From positions 1 through 64,000 of the forward strand of contig JAPHSX010000032.1 in the NCBI GenBank assembly GCA_026196575.1: DNA of 64,000 bases. The letters run 5' to 3'. Below, one piece after another: positions 16,927 to 24,595 of the stretch (position 1 is its first letter; every line of letters starts with the position of its first letter). The DNA is from Gammaproteobacteria bacterium (lineage in GTDB: Bacteria; Pseudomonadota; Gammaproteobacteria; Thiohalomonadales; Thiohalomonadaceae). Below the pieces are notes generated by a model. The model was given only the letters and a program-made list of their open reading frames with translations, searched no databases and was not told where the DNA came from. The translations under genes were made by a program, and so were the position numbers.

Positions 16927-17637
16927 ATGACTACTGAGACCACTACAATCACACGAACTAAGGAAGAGCAAGTAATCGCCAATGAAATGTTCAATTCATT
17001 GCGTGACGAATTGCTTAAGAGGGAGTTGTCAAATACGGAAAATTATGACAAAGCCATTTTAACATTATCTTCCGCCGCCCTTGGTATCTCACTTACAGCA
17101 ATAAAGTTTGTTGTTCCGCTTGATAGTTCTGAGCATATTTGGCTTCTAAAATTCGGTTGGCTACTACTTCTGTTTAGTATAGTTACGTCACTATCAGCAT
17201 ACTTAATGAGTAACAAAGCAATTTCCATTCAACTAAATAATGCAACTGACTATTACCACAAAGGAATAAACGAAGCATTTAATAGGAAAAATATTTATAC
17301 ATCTATTAACTTATTTCTAAACAAGGCAACTGGAATAGCCTTTATTGCAGCCATTTCAGCCATCGTTGCTTTTGTAATAACCAATCTAGAACCGGAGATA
17401 GAGAAAATGAGCACAAAAGACACAAACAAATCATCAACCACTGTAAATCTGAATGACAGCGCCACAATCCCCGTCATGCAGAAAGTTCCTACTGGGGTAG
17501 AAAAGAACAGCGCTACTATCCCGACAATGCAGCAAGCACCAGGAACTCAAACTACATCTCAAGGTGGCTCAGGTGCTGGTAATGGAGGTAACAGTGGTGG
17601 AGGTAGCAGCAGTGGTAACTCTGGTAGTTCTGAGTAA
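16927..17637 (+). CDS. Integron cassette membrane protein with Gly/Ser-rich tail (cassette 2)
   Basis: The 236-residue protein has three predicted membrane helices at about residues 42-62 (AILTLSSAALGISLTAIKF), 72-95 (WLLKFGWLLLLFSIVTSLSA) and 135-155 (ATGIAFIAAISAIVAFVI). A hydrophilic tail of about 75 residues follows with duplicated SATIP(V/T)MQ motifs, ending in a Gly/Ser-rich low-complexity stretch. The NYDKAILTLSS start of the first helix recurs in uncharacterised small membrane proteins of cassettes and defence loci as far as I recall; no function is assigned. ATG follows the cassette boundary by 13 bases. Confidence 0.75.
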   Translation: MTTETTTITRTKEEQVIANEMFNSLRDELLKRELSNTENYDKAILTLSSAALGISLTAIKFVVPLDSSEHIWLLKFGWLLLLFSIVTSLSAYLMSNKAISIQLNNATDYYHKGINEAFNRKNIYTSINLFLNKATGIAFIAAISAIVAFVITNLEPEIEKMSTKDTNKSSTTVNLNDSATIPVMQKVPTGVEKNSATIPTMQQAPGTQTTSQGGSGAGNGGNSGGGSSSGNSGSSE

Positions 17638-17640
17638 ATC

Positions 17641-17730
17641 GTATAACAACGCAGTCAACAGGGACGGTTTGCCGCGGCGTTCGCTATCGCTCACACCACA
17701 GCAAACCGCCCGTTACTGCAAACGTTATGT
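17641..17730 (+). other. attC site 2
   Basis: GTATAAC to GTTATGT, 90 bp. Arms GGACGGTTTGC and GCAAACCGCCC pair. The R' box is the complement of the box that opens cassette 2. Confidence 0.85.
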
Positions 17731-17746
17731 ATAAATAAGGAACGAA

Positions 17747-18091
17747 ATGGAAACATTCATATATACACTAATAATGGCAGCCATTACTGGGCTTACATTT
17801 ATCGCTTATAAACACCCAAATGGATATAAAAAGATATTTAATTTTATCTATTTTTTAAATTTTTTAATCTATGCAGTAGTGAGCGCATGGAGTGGTGCTA
17901 TATATTTATTTTGGTCAAACATAAATGAAAATATAACTGAAGAACAAATCAATATAATTGAACCAATATTTGATAAATTACATGTACCAACATTGGAAAC
18001 CAATTTGATATTTTGGGGCTCAATGATATATCTGCTTTTATTAAGTTTTTTGCCAACGCTACTAGAACATGAAAATAAGCAAAACACATAA
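17747..18091 (+). CDS. Integron cassette small membrane protein (cassette 3)
   Basis: The 114-residue protein has three predicted membrane helices: residues 3-20, about 32-57 (FNFIYFLNFLIYAVVSAWSG) and about 85-105 (LIFWGSMIYLLLLSFLPTLL). An acidic loop of about 25 residues separates the second and third helices. AAGGA precedes ATG 17747. I recognise no family. The stop codon lies within the attC R' box. Confidence 0.7.
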   Translation: METFIYTLIMAAITGLTFIAYKHPNGYKKIFNFIYFLNFLIYAVVSAWSGAIYLFWSNINENITEEQINIIEPIFDKLHVPTLETNLIFWGSMIYLLLLSFLPTLLEHENKQNT

Positions 18092-18169
18092 CAAGGCAAT
18101 AAACTTCGCGCGCAAAATGCATGCGCGCCGGACCCTCCTTACGTCGGGCCGGTTATCACAACGTTAGGT
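18086..18169 (+). other. attC site 3
   Basis: ACATAAC to GTTAGGT, 84 bp. The R' box complements the GTTATGT opening cassette 3. Inner palindromic GCGCGC-AAAATGCAT-GCGCGC lies in the variable part. Confidence 0.85.
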
Positions 18170-18180
18170 TTATAAAACAA

Positions 18181-18537
18181 ATGGATATAATTAGCCCGTT
18201 GCTCGTTGGTCTTATTCTTGCCGCAATAACCGGAATATCATATCTAGCTGTGACGCATCTGGATATATTTGAAGATATATCAGTGCCACTAATGTATGGG
18301 GTAACTGCGTTTAGCCTTGCTGTTATTATCTTCATAAGCGCATACAACAAGGGGCTGTCAGCTGCCATCGATAAAATATCAGACCCATCTATCGCTAAAG
18401 AGTTATTTAACGAAAGAACCGACGAGTCATCTATTTTATACATATTCGCATCATTGCTTGCTTTCATATTCTATTTGAAAGTAATTCACGGAGTCGGAAA
18501 AAGAATTAATGCAAATAAAAACCAAAATATGAAATGA
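18181..18537 (+). CDS. Integron cassette small membrane protein (cassette 4)
   Basis: The 118-residue protein has three predicted membrane helices: PLLVGLILAAITGISYLAV (6-24), VPLMYGVTAFSLAVIIFISA (36-55) and SILYIFASLLAFIFYLKVI (83-101). The loop between the last two contains a basic-acidic region (SAAIDKISDPSIAKELFNER). ATG 18181 is chosen because the longer frame runs through the preceding attC. No ribosome site is obvious. Family not recognised; the size and topology parallel cassette 3 without clear sequence similarity. Confidence 0.68.
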   Translation: MDIISPLLVGLILAAITGISYLAVTHLDIFEDISVPLMYGVTAFSLAVIIFISAYNKGLSAAIDKISDPSIAKELFNERTDESSILYIFASLLAFIFYLKVIHGVGKRINANKNQNMK

Positions 18538-18585
18538 GTTAAAAACACTTTTATGGCTATCATATCGTTCTCCAAACTAAAAAAA

Positions 18586-18656
18586 ACCTAACACGGCGCT
18601 CCAGCCGACCGGCAGCTTCGCTCTGCATTGCCGTCGCCTGAGCTGGAGCGTTAGGG
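18586..18656 (+). other. attC site 4
   Basis: ACCTAAC to GTTAGGG, 71 bp. Arms GCGCTCCAGC and GCTGGAGC pair. The R' box complements GTTAGGT opening cassette 4. Confidence 0.87.
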
Positions 18657-18681
18657 AAGTGAAAGGAGTAAATCTCGAATC

Positions 18682-19572
18682 ATGAAACTTGTATCAACTA
18701 CAGCACTTTCAAAATCGCTAGGGATTTCTACGAAAGAGCTTTTTGCGCACCTTCTCAATCGAGGATTTATTGAAAAAGATAATGAGTCATGGGCATTAAC
18801 AGCAGAAGGACAAGAAAACGGTGGTGAGTACAAAGAGTCAATGCAGCATGGAAAATATATTGTCTGGCCTGACAGTCTTGAGTTAAACGTCACAAACGGC
18901 GAGGATGACGGGGAGCAAACCAAAATGGTTACTGCGACTGCAGTCGGTCGGTCGTTTGAATTATCTGCGAATAAAATCAATTTTATACTTTCAGAGTTAG
19001 GCTGGCTAAACAAAGGGATCAAGGGCTGGGTTCTAACAGAGCAAGGTAAAAAACAAGGTGGTTTGCAAGCAGAAGATAAGAAGTCTGGCATTCCCTTTGT
19101 TAGATGGCCAGAAGCTATTATCGAGTCGAAGTCATTAAAGGAAACAATTGGGCACGTAAAGGGAACGGAAGAAGAGCAGAAATCAGAACCAAGAGATAAT
19201 GAACCCAATGACGTAGGATTCAGGGAAAAATTCGAGGCAAAGCACCGTGCGGCAGATGGCCATTTTGTTCGCTCCAAAGCTGAAATGCTAATTGATAATT
19301 GGCTTTATATGGCAGAGATAGTTCATGCTTATGAACGCAAGCTGCCTATCGAAGAAGATGTCTACTCCGATTTCTACATTCCTACTGGCAAGGTATACAT
19401 TGAGTATTGGGGCTACGAGAATGATCCAAAGTATCTAGCCCGCAAGAAGAAAAAAATAGAACTGTATAAAAAGTACGGTTTCAACCTCATAGAGCTTCAA
19501 GATAAAGAGGTGCAGAACCTGGATGATATTTTGCCAAGAATGTTGCTCAAGTATGGAGTTCAAGCATATTAA
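18682..19572 (+). CDS. Cassette protein: two winged-helix-like repeats plus Vsr/DUF559-like PD-(D/E)XK domain (cassette 5)
   Basis: The 296-residue protein contains two tandem repeats of about 60 residues (about 1-65 and 79-145). Each has a helix-turn-helix-like start (LSKSLGISTKELFAHLL; VGRSFELSANKINFILSEL), then W-x-LT-x-x-G-x-x-x-GG and a (I/V)xWP ending. After an acidic linker, residues 190-296 carry RSKAEMLIDNWL, DFYIPTGKVYIEYWG, RKKKKIELYKKYGFNLIELQ. This is the layout of Vsr/DUF559-like PD-(D/E)XK nuclease domains often found on helicases. The putative core Asp and Glu are present; the Lys may be supplied by the following helix. Role inferred: DNA-binding nuclease, perhaps defence. AAGGAG lies 11 bases upstream. 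Confidence 0.78.
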   Translation: MKLVSTTALSKSLGISTKELFAHLLNRGFIEKDNESWALTAEGQENGGEYKESMQHGKYIVWPDSLELNVTNGEDDGEQTKMVTATAVGRSFELSANKINFILSELGWLNKGIKGWVLTEQGKKQGGLQAEDKKSGIPFVRWPEAIIESKSLKETIGHVKGTEEEQKSEPRDNEPNDVGFREKFEAKHRAADGHFVRSKAEMLIDNWLYMAEIVHAYERKLPIEEDVYSDFYIPTGKVYIEYWGYENDPKYLARKKKKIELYKKYGFNLIELQDKEVQNLDDILPRMLLKYGVQAY

Positions 19573-19574
19573 TG

Positions 19575-19661
19575 CCCTAACAAGGAAAATTCACACGGAC
19601 AGCCAAAAGCGCCGCTCCTTCGTCGCTATGCTTTAGCTGCCGGTGATTTGCGGCGTTATGT
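19575..19661 (+). other. attC site 5
   Basis: CCCTAAC to GTTATGT, 87 bp. Arms CGGACAGC and GCTGCCGG pair. The R' box complements GTTAGGG opening cassette 5. Confidence 0.85.
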
Positions 19662-19688
19662 GAATAAAGCGAGATCGTAGAAGAAAAG

Positions 19689-19725
19689 AAGGGGTCAGGT
19701 CTTGACATTACGCTTTTTGGTTTTG
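19689..19725 (+). repeat. 37-bp dispersed repeat, copy 1
   Basis: The repeat begins AAGGGGTCAGGTCTTGACAT and ends CGCTTTTTGGTTTTG. It matches 21568-21604 at 36 of 37 positions. It resembles terminal sequence of REP-associated or IS200-like elements, an inference from memory. Confidence 0.75.
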
Positions 19726-19727
19726 CC

Positions 19728-19801
19728 ATTACGGTGACAGTTTACTAAATAGCTATTACGGGGTGGCATAATGAGTGTATTTAGTAAACTGTCACCGTAA
19801 T
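19728..19801. repeat. Perfect 23-bp inverted repeat (miniature element)
   Basis: The left arm 19728-19750 starts ATTACGGTGACAG and the right arm 19779-19801 ends CTGTCACCGTAAT, with a 28-bp spacer containing GGGG. A second overlapping inverted repeat (AAATAGCTATTACGG at 19747-19761 against CCGTAATAGC-GAGC-TATTT) allows alternative folding. Confidence 0.85.
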
Positions 19802-19832
19802 AGCGAGCTATTTAGCCAGGCGAAGCGCCGCC

Positions 19833-19908
19833 ATATAACAAGGCAAATTAACTCGGACCGCAAATTCCGCTGCGCTTCATTTGCGTCCGGTTATTTGCGA
19901 CGTTAGCG
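19833..19908 (+). other. attC site 6
   Basis: ATATAAC to GTTAGCG, 76 bp. Arms CGGACCGCAAAT and ATTTGCGTCCGG pair almost perfectly. Its R' box differs by one base from the complement of GTTATGT that opens cassette 6. Confidence 0.85.
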
Positions 19909-19970
19909 GCACAATGAAACACGGATGCAACGACAAACAACATTTTGAAAAGTAGATTTGTGGAGAGAAA

Positions 19971-20468
19971 ATGAACTCAGTTGATACCATTAGTCCTGAA
20001 CAAGGTATGTTTGAGCTATCACTCATGAATGGAGAAGCTTCAATTTATAATTTCGATGATCTGGTTGTTGAATCCATAAACAGGGGGGTTGCTCCAGAAA
20101 TTATTACGCGATTAAGGGAATTATGGGACAAAACAAAATATATCGCTGGCGAGATAATATCCGTAGGTAAGATTATAGTACAAAAAATTTTCGAATTTCT
20201 TAAAGCAAATCCTAAATTAACTATAGGGCTTGCTCTTGGCGCAGCAATTTCCGCTCTCATTGCAGGTATTCCATTTATTGGCCCATTAGTTGCTCCTGTT
20301 TCCACGACCATATCAACTTTGTATGGTGCTGGAGTTGGTGCAGCTATGGAGAAAGGCGATTTATCTGGTTCACCCTATTCCGCAGCTATAGAATTAGCAT
20401 CAAAATTTTTTGAGTTACTAAAATCAATATTTAATGCAGTCAAGGAATATTGGCTTGCAGAAAAATAA
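19971..20468 (+). CDS. Cassette 7 first gene: glycine-zipper membrane protein
   Basis: The 165-residue protein has an acidic N-terminal region and an amphipathic helix (about 50-78). A hydrophobic glycine-patterned segment spans about 83-125 (LTIGLALGAAISALIAGIPF then IGPLVAPVSTTISTLYGAGV). The C-terminal helix (FFELLKSIFNAVKEYWLAEK) is amphipathic. No signal peptide is evident. GGAGAG precedes ATG 19971. It is followed 35 bp later by a second gene with a similar glycine/alanine-rich membrane-prone core in the same cassette, which suggests a co-expressed pair. The composition resembles pore-forming or membrane-perturbing proteins, but no family is recognised. Confidence 0.75.
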   Translation: MNSVDTISPEQGMFELSLMNGEASIYNFDDLVVESINRGVAPEIITRLRELWDKTKYIAGEIISVGKIIVQKIFEFLKANPKLTIGLALGAAISALIAGIPFIGPLVAPVSTTISTLYGAGVGAAMEKGDLSGSPYSAAIELASKFFELLKSIFNAVKEYWLAEK

Positions 20469-20503
20469 AACTTTTCAAGAGTGTTTAATAAAGGAGTTTC
20501 GAT

Positions 20504-21460
20504 ATGTGGACTGATAAATTAAAAAAATTAGCTCAAGAAACACAAGAGAAAATTAAAAATGAAGTACCACATGCCAAAGAGTTAATTGGAAAAACAGCTT
20601 TAACTGCTGCTGAGTTAGGAAAAAATGCTAGCACAACTATTTATGGAAAGTGTACTCAAGTAGTGGATGCGAGCAATGAAATTGCAAGAAGTAAAGCAAC
20701 TCAACAGCTGTTGTCAAAAACTAAAGATGGGTTTACTAAAGCTGCATCTAATACAATTGAAATCGTATCTAATACCGCCAATAAAACTTCTGTATTATTT
20801 CGTCAAACTGTACAAGAAGGACATTTGAGAAATGTCTTTCAAAAATTAAGCTATCAAGAAAAATCTGAAAGACTTATTTCACTTACACAAGAAGATATTG
20901 ACAAAGCTGAGGGAAAAACTGAAGAAGAAAAAATAAATAATGCGATTGATAAACTTAAAAACAGAGATAAGGTTGGTGTAACTGGTGAGATATTAGGCGT
21001 GGCTGGAGGTGCTGCTGCTGGTGCTGCCGCTGCTGGGGCTGTGGCTGCAGCAGCAGGTGCTACCACAATTTTAGGTTCTACCACACTTGGAAGTGTTTTG
21101 GGCGGTGTATTCGTTGCGTCCACACCTGTTGGTTGGGTGGTTGGTTCAGCCGCTGCCGCTGCAGCATTAGGATATGGTATTACAAAATTAGTTCACTCAG
21201 GCGGTAAGCAAGACCAAGTCCGCAATGATATTGTAACCCGACTATATGATAAAATTGATAATCTTAGAAAAGCTAAAATTTCAGCAAACCAACTTAATGA
21301 ATTGAAAATCTTACTGCCAGTTGCGATTGAAAATAAGTTAATAACGGAAGAACAGGCAGACCGAATGATAAATCTTATTAATTTAAATAAATTGGACATT
21401 GAAATAGCATTAAATAGAATTAAATCACTAAAAATACCTGTAGTGATACAACAAAATTAA
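20504..21460 (+). CDS. Cassette 7 second gene: coiled-coil protein with Ala/Gly-rich membrane core
   Basis: The 318-residue protein has a Lys/Thr-rich helical N-terminal half (about 1-155) with repeated short KxA/TA patterns reminiscent of LEA-like or apolipoprotein helices. An Ala/Gly-rich hydrophobic hairpin spans about 165-228 (VAGGAAAGAAAAGAVAAAAG; ASTPVGWVVGSAAAAAALGY). The C-terminal helical region (about 235-318, including LYDKIDNLRKAKISANQLNE) ends it. AAGGAG lies 8 bases before ATG 20504. The gene is within one cassette with 19971-20468 and ends at attC 7. Function unknown; a two-component membrane-active module is plausible. Confidence 0.75.
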   Translation: MWTDKLKKLAQETQEKIKNEVPHAKELIGKTALTAAELGKNASTTIYGKCTQVVDASNEIARSKATQQLLSKTKDGFTKAASNTIEIVSNTANKTSVLFRQTVQEGHLRNVFQKLSYQEKSERLISLTQEDIDKAEGKTEEEKINNAIDKLKNRDKVGVTGEILGVAGGAAAGAAAAGAVAAAAGATTILGSTTLGSVLGGVFVASTPVGWVVGSAAAAAALGYGITKLVHSGGKQDQVRNDIVTRLYDKIDNLRKAKISANQLNELKILLPVAIENKLITEEQADRMINLINLNKLDIEIALNRIKSLKIPVVIQQN

Positions 21461-21461
21461 C

Positions 21462-21533
21462 CGCTAACAAGGCGCTCCACCGGACGGCAATTCCGCTGCG
21501 CTCCATTGCCGCCGGTGAGCTTGGCCGTTAGCA
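21462..21533 (+). other. attC site 7
   Basis: CGCTAAC to GTTAGCA, 72 bp. Arms GGCGCTCCACCGG and CCGGTGAGC pair, with GGCAAT and ATTGCC inside. The R' box complements GTTAGCG opening cassette 7. Confidence 0.88.
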
Positions 21534-21567
21534 GTAAAAATAATCTGGGAGGTTTTTAAGCGGAATA

Positions 21568-21604
21568 AAGGGGTCAGGTCTTGACATTGCGCTTTTTGGT
21601 TTTG
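21568..21604 (+). repeat. 37-bp dispersed repeat, copy 2
   Basis: It is identical to 19689-19725 except for one base. It is followed by about 90 bp that ends in CATTATGTGAAGAGG, which resembles a decayed cassette boundary (compare GTTATGTGAATA at 19655). Confidence 0.75.
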
Positions 21605-21709
21605 GGTCAATGGGGCATGAGTTGTTGATTGCGCAGACACCGACCATATTGGTTCGCTGTGCTTTGTTTGCGCCGCACAGCTTCGTCATTATGTGAAGAG
21701 GAATATCGG

Positions 21710-22486
21710 ATGAAATACGAAGATTATCGAAGGAATCACGTTATCGTGCCTGGCAGGGAAGATGCGCTTGATGCATTCATTCGGCAGGATTACAAGAGAA
21801 TGCAGCACAAGGTGAAAAATGCCTACAGTTCTAATAGCGAAGACGCTCTTACATGGTCCTGCTTCGACATGCTTGAACACCTGCCTTTATTAAACAAAAT
21901 CGAAGCGCTAGATGATATTTTATCTGATTCATATGCTGGGAACAGCCCTATATCTTTATCTGAAAAAGGCCTCAAAAACAGTGACGTATCAATCCATGTA
22001 GGTAAAAGATACGACGCCCCAAATATAAATGAATCAACTGAAGTCGATGCAAGTATCGAAACACCGAAGGCCTTGATATTTATAGAGGCAAAGCTATATT
22101 CCGCTGTTAGCCCCGCATGCCCACCAGAAAAGCCGCATGATCAAATTGCTAGAAAGCTTCGCATAGGTTTGGATACAGCTTATCAATCAAGCAGTGAGTT
22201 CTATTTTATCTTCTTGGATATTGCTCCTCTGGAAAAAATGAACCAACGAAGGTCAAAAGCGGAAGTCATGGAAAAATCTTCCGGTGGGTACAACGACAAG
22301 TGGAAGAGTGCCTGGCTATTCAGCTACTACAAAAAGGGGCGTGCTAGTAGTCTCAAACCACTGGAGAAAGCGCTTGAGGGTGTAGCCGAAAAAGCGAGTA
22401 TCCCAAAAATTGCTGCAAATATGGGGTGGCTTACTTGGGCCGATTTATTCAAATGTACTTTGCGGGCAGCCATTAATGCCAAGTAA
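21710..22486 (+). CDS. PD-(D/E)XK nuclease-like protein at the end of the cassette array
   Basis: The 258-residue protein contains ESTEVDASIETPKALIFIEAK at about residues 104-124, spaced as the PD-(D/E)XK active site: Asp, then E-A-K in a hydrophobic strand. An upstream Glu-containing helix (SEDALTWSCFDMLEHL) fits the first conserved helix. A likely C-terminal positioning region includes WLTWADLF. ATG 21710 is preceded by a GAAGAGG ribosome site; a longer frame to 21629 starts within repeat debris. No attC follows, so it is either the last degenerate cassette or flanking DNA. Likely a restriction-like nuclease; target unknown. Confidence 0.75.
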   Translation: MKYEDYRRNHVIVPGREDALDAFIRQDYKRMQHKVKNAYSSNSEDALTWSCFDMLEHLPLLNKIEALDDILSDSYAGNSPISLSEKGLKNSDVSIHVGKRYDAPNINESTEVDASIETPKALIFIEAKLYSAVSPACPPEKPHDQIARKLRIGLDTAYQSSSEFYFIFLDIAPLEKMNQRRSKAEVMEKSSGGYNDKWKSAWLFSYYKKGRASSLKPLEKALEGVAEKASIPKIAANMGWLTWADLFKCTLRAAINAK

Positions 22487-22500
22487 AAATAATAATCAAT

Positions 22501-22562
22501 AGGGTCAGTGTCATTGATTTTGGTCGCAATCAATGACTCCGCCCCCATTCGACCCATTGATC
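22501..22562. repeat. Short palindromic remnant with GTCATTGATT stem
   Basis: GTCATTGATT, TTGGTCGC, AATCAATGAC forms a 10-bp perfect stem at about 22512-22539, within GGGTCAGTGTCATTGATT. A related GGGTCATTGATTTAG lies at about 24434-24448, so msrPQ is flanked by relatives of the same repeat. The rest of 22563-22687 shows nothing recognisable. Confidence 0.55.
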
Positions 22563-22687
22563 CGCAGGGCAACTACTCCCCACCCCCCTCACACACCAAA
22601 CAGATCAAATCAATTAAAGAGGACGAATAGAGTGATAGTATTGATGGTGACTCTGCAGTTGTCGGTGCTACAGGGTGTGAGCTGCGC

Positions 22688-23272
22688 CTAGGTTATAGGG
22701 GATTTTTGTCGCGGCTTCAGCCGAGCCAGTAGTAGCACGACCAGGATTACCGCATAGAGCAGGGGCTCCAGCGTGAGTACCTTCGCCAGCATCAGATAGT
22801 GTGTTACCGCGCCGATGGCAATGGGGTAGACCAGTTTGTGCAGTCGTCGCCAGTTGCGACCGAGGCGGTGCATCCACCTGTCCGTGGAGGTGACGGCCAA
22901 GGGAATGAGCATCAGGAAGCTTGCCATGCCGATGGTGATGAAGGGGCGCTTGATGATGTCGCTCCCGATCTCCGGCCAGTAGAAGAACTGATCGAGCACG
23001 ATATAGCTGCCAAGGTGTAGCAGGGCATAAAAGAAGGCGTAGAGCCCGAGCATGCGCCTGAGGCGCATCGGCCAACCCCAGCCGCTGACCCTGCGCAGCG
23101 GTGTGACGGTGAGGGTGAGTAGCAGAAAACGCAGCGCCCAGTCACCGAGCGTGCGGGTGATGGCCTCGATGGGGTTGGCGCCAAGGGTGCCACTCCACGC
23201 ACCGTAACCCAGCCACAGCAGTGGCAGCAGGAGTGCGATAAAAATGAGTGACTTTATGTGGTTAATGTTCAT
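22688..23272 (-). CDS. msrQ: Methionine sulfoxide reductase heme-binding subunit MsrQ
   Basis: The 194-residue, six-helix membrane protein feeds electrons to periplasmic MsrP. It carries heme-ligand His residues in FFYALLHLGSY, GRNWRRLHKLVYP and GAVTHYLM, and the family motif TVTPLRR. ATG 23272 (MNINHIKS) has an AGGG just upstream; an ATG at 23284 is in frame. It lies 64 bp downstream of msrP on the same strand, the usual msrPQ order. Confidence 0.93.
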   Translation of the reverse strand: MNINHIKSLIFIALLLPLLWLGYGAWSGTLGANPIEAITRTLGDWALRFLLLTLTVTPLRRVSGWGWPMRLRRMLGLYAFFYALLHLGSYIVLDQFFYWPEIGSDIIKRPFITIGMASFLMLIPLAVTSTDRWMHRLGRNWRRLHKLVYPIAIGAVTHYLMLAKVLTLEPLLYAVILVVLLLARLKPRQKSPIT

Positions 23273-23336
23273 CGCGCCCTGCATAGGGTGAGAGGTTGCC
23301 GTCTCAGGGTGAGTACTGCCGACTGCTTCCCGTTGC

Positions 23337-24296
<960 letters not shown>

Positions 24297-24419
24297 GGCC
24301 TTCTCCTTTCCGTGAGCGTGCAGGTGGTCGGCATAATAGAGAGGATGGGGGCGCGGTGGCGGTAGGACAATGGGGGCCGGAGATTGGATCCTCTCTCCGC
24401 GTGACGGTGATCAACGGAT

Positions 24420-24450
24420 CAATGGGGCCAGGGTCATTGATTTAGTCAGT
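24420..24450. repeat. Remnant repeat CAATGGGGCCAGGGTCATTG
   Basis: It shares GTCATTGATT with 22501-22562 and CAATGGGG with 21609-21616. The interval 24297-24595 contains no gene; nothing else is seen in it. Confidence 0.45.
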
Positions 24451-24595
24451 CTGCCAGGTGGTTATGTCAACGACGCTGGCCACCATGATTTGGAATGGTA
24501 ATCGGTTATCTCTGCATTGTAGGGGTCGCATTCTCCGCACTTGGTCTATGGCGTTTCGGCCTGGTTTGGCACAGTTCGAGAGTTGTACTCTGTGG

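Larger units (their letters stand above)
19656..19902 (+). other. ORF-less integron cassette (cassette 6)
   Basis: This 247-bp unit between attC 5 and the end of attC 6 has no ORF of meaningful length. It contains a 37-bp sequence repeated at 21568-21604 and then a perfect inverted repeat. Cassettes without ORFs are known to carry promoters or regulatory RNAs; here the body looks like a miniature transposable element remnant. Confidence 0.65.
15709..22486 (+). mobile_element. Chromosomal integron: broken integrase, attI region and cassette array
   Basis: An integrase remnant on the minus strand faces away from plus-strand ORFs separated by seven attC-like sites. Cassette units run 16377-16913, 16914-17724, 17725-18163, 18164-18650, 18651-19655, 19656-19902 and 19903-21527, plus a last unit from 21528 without a recognisable matching attC. 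In six of the seven complete units the first bases after the crossover G are the exact complement of the unit's own R' box; the sixth differs by one base. Base composition is much more AT-rich than either flank, which is typical for captured cassettes. Confidence 0.85.

Noticed and set aside
16813-21533. Reading the regularly spaced palindromes as a CRISPR array
   Set aside because: The spacers are 240-1600 bp and encode proteins, and the repeats are variable with conserved ends only, which is the attC pattern.
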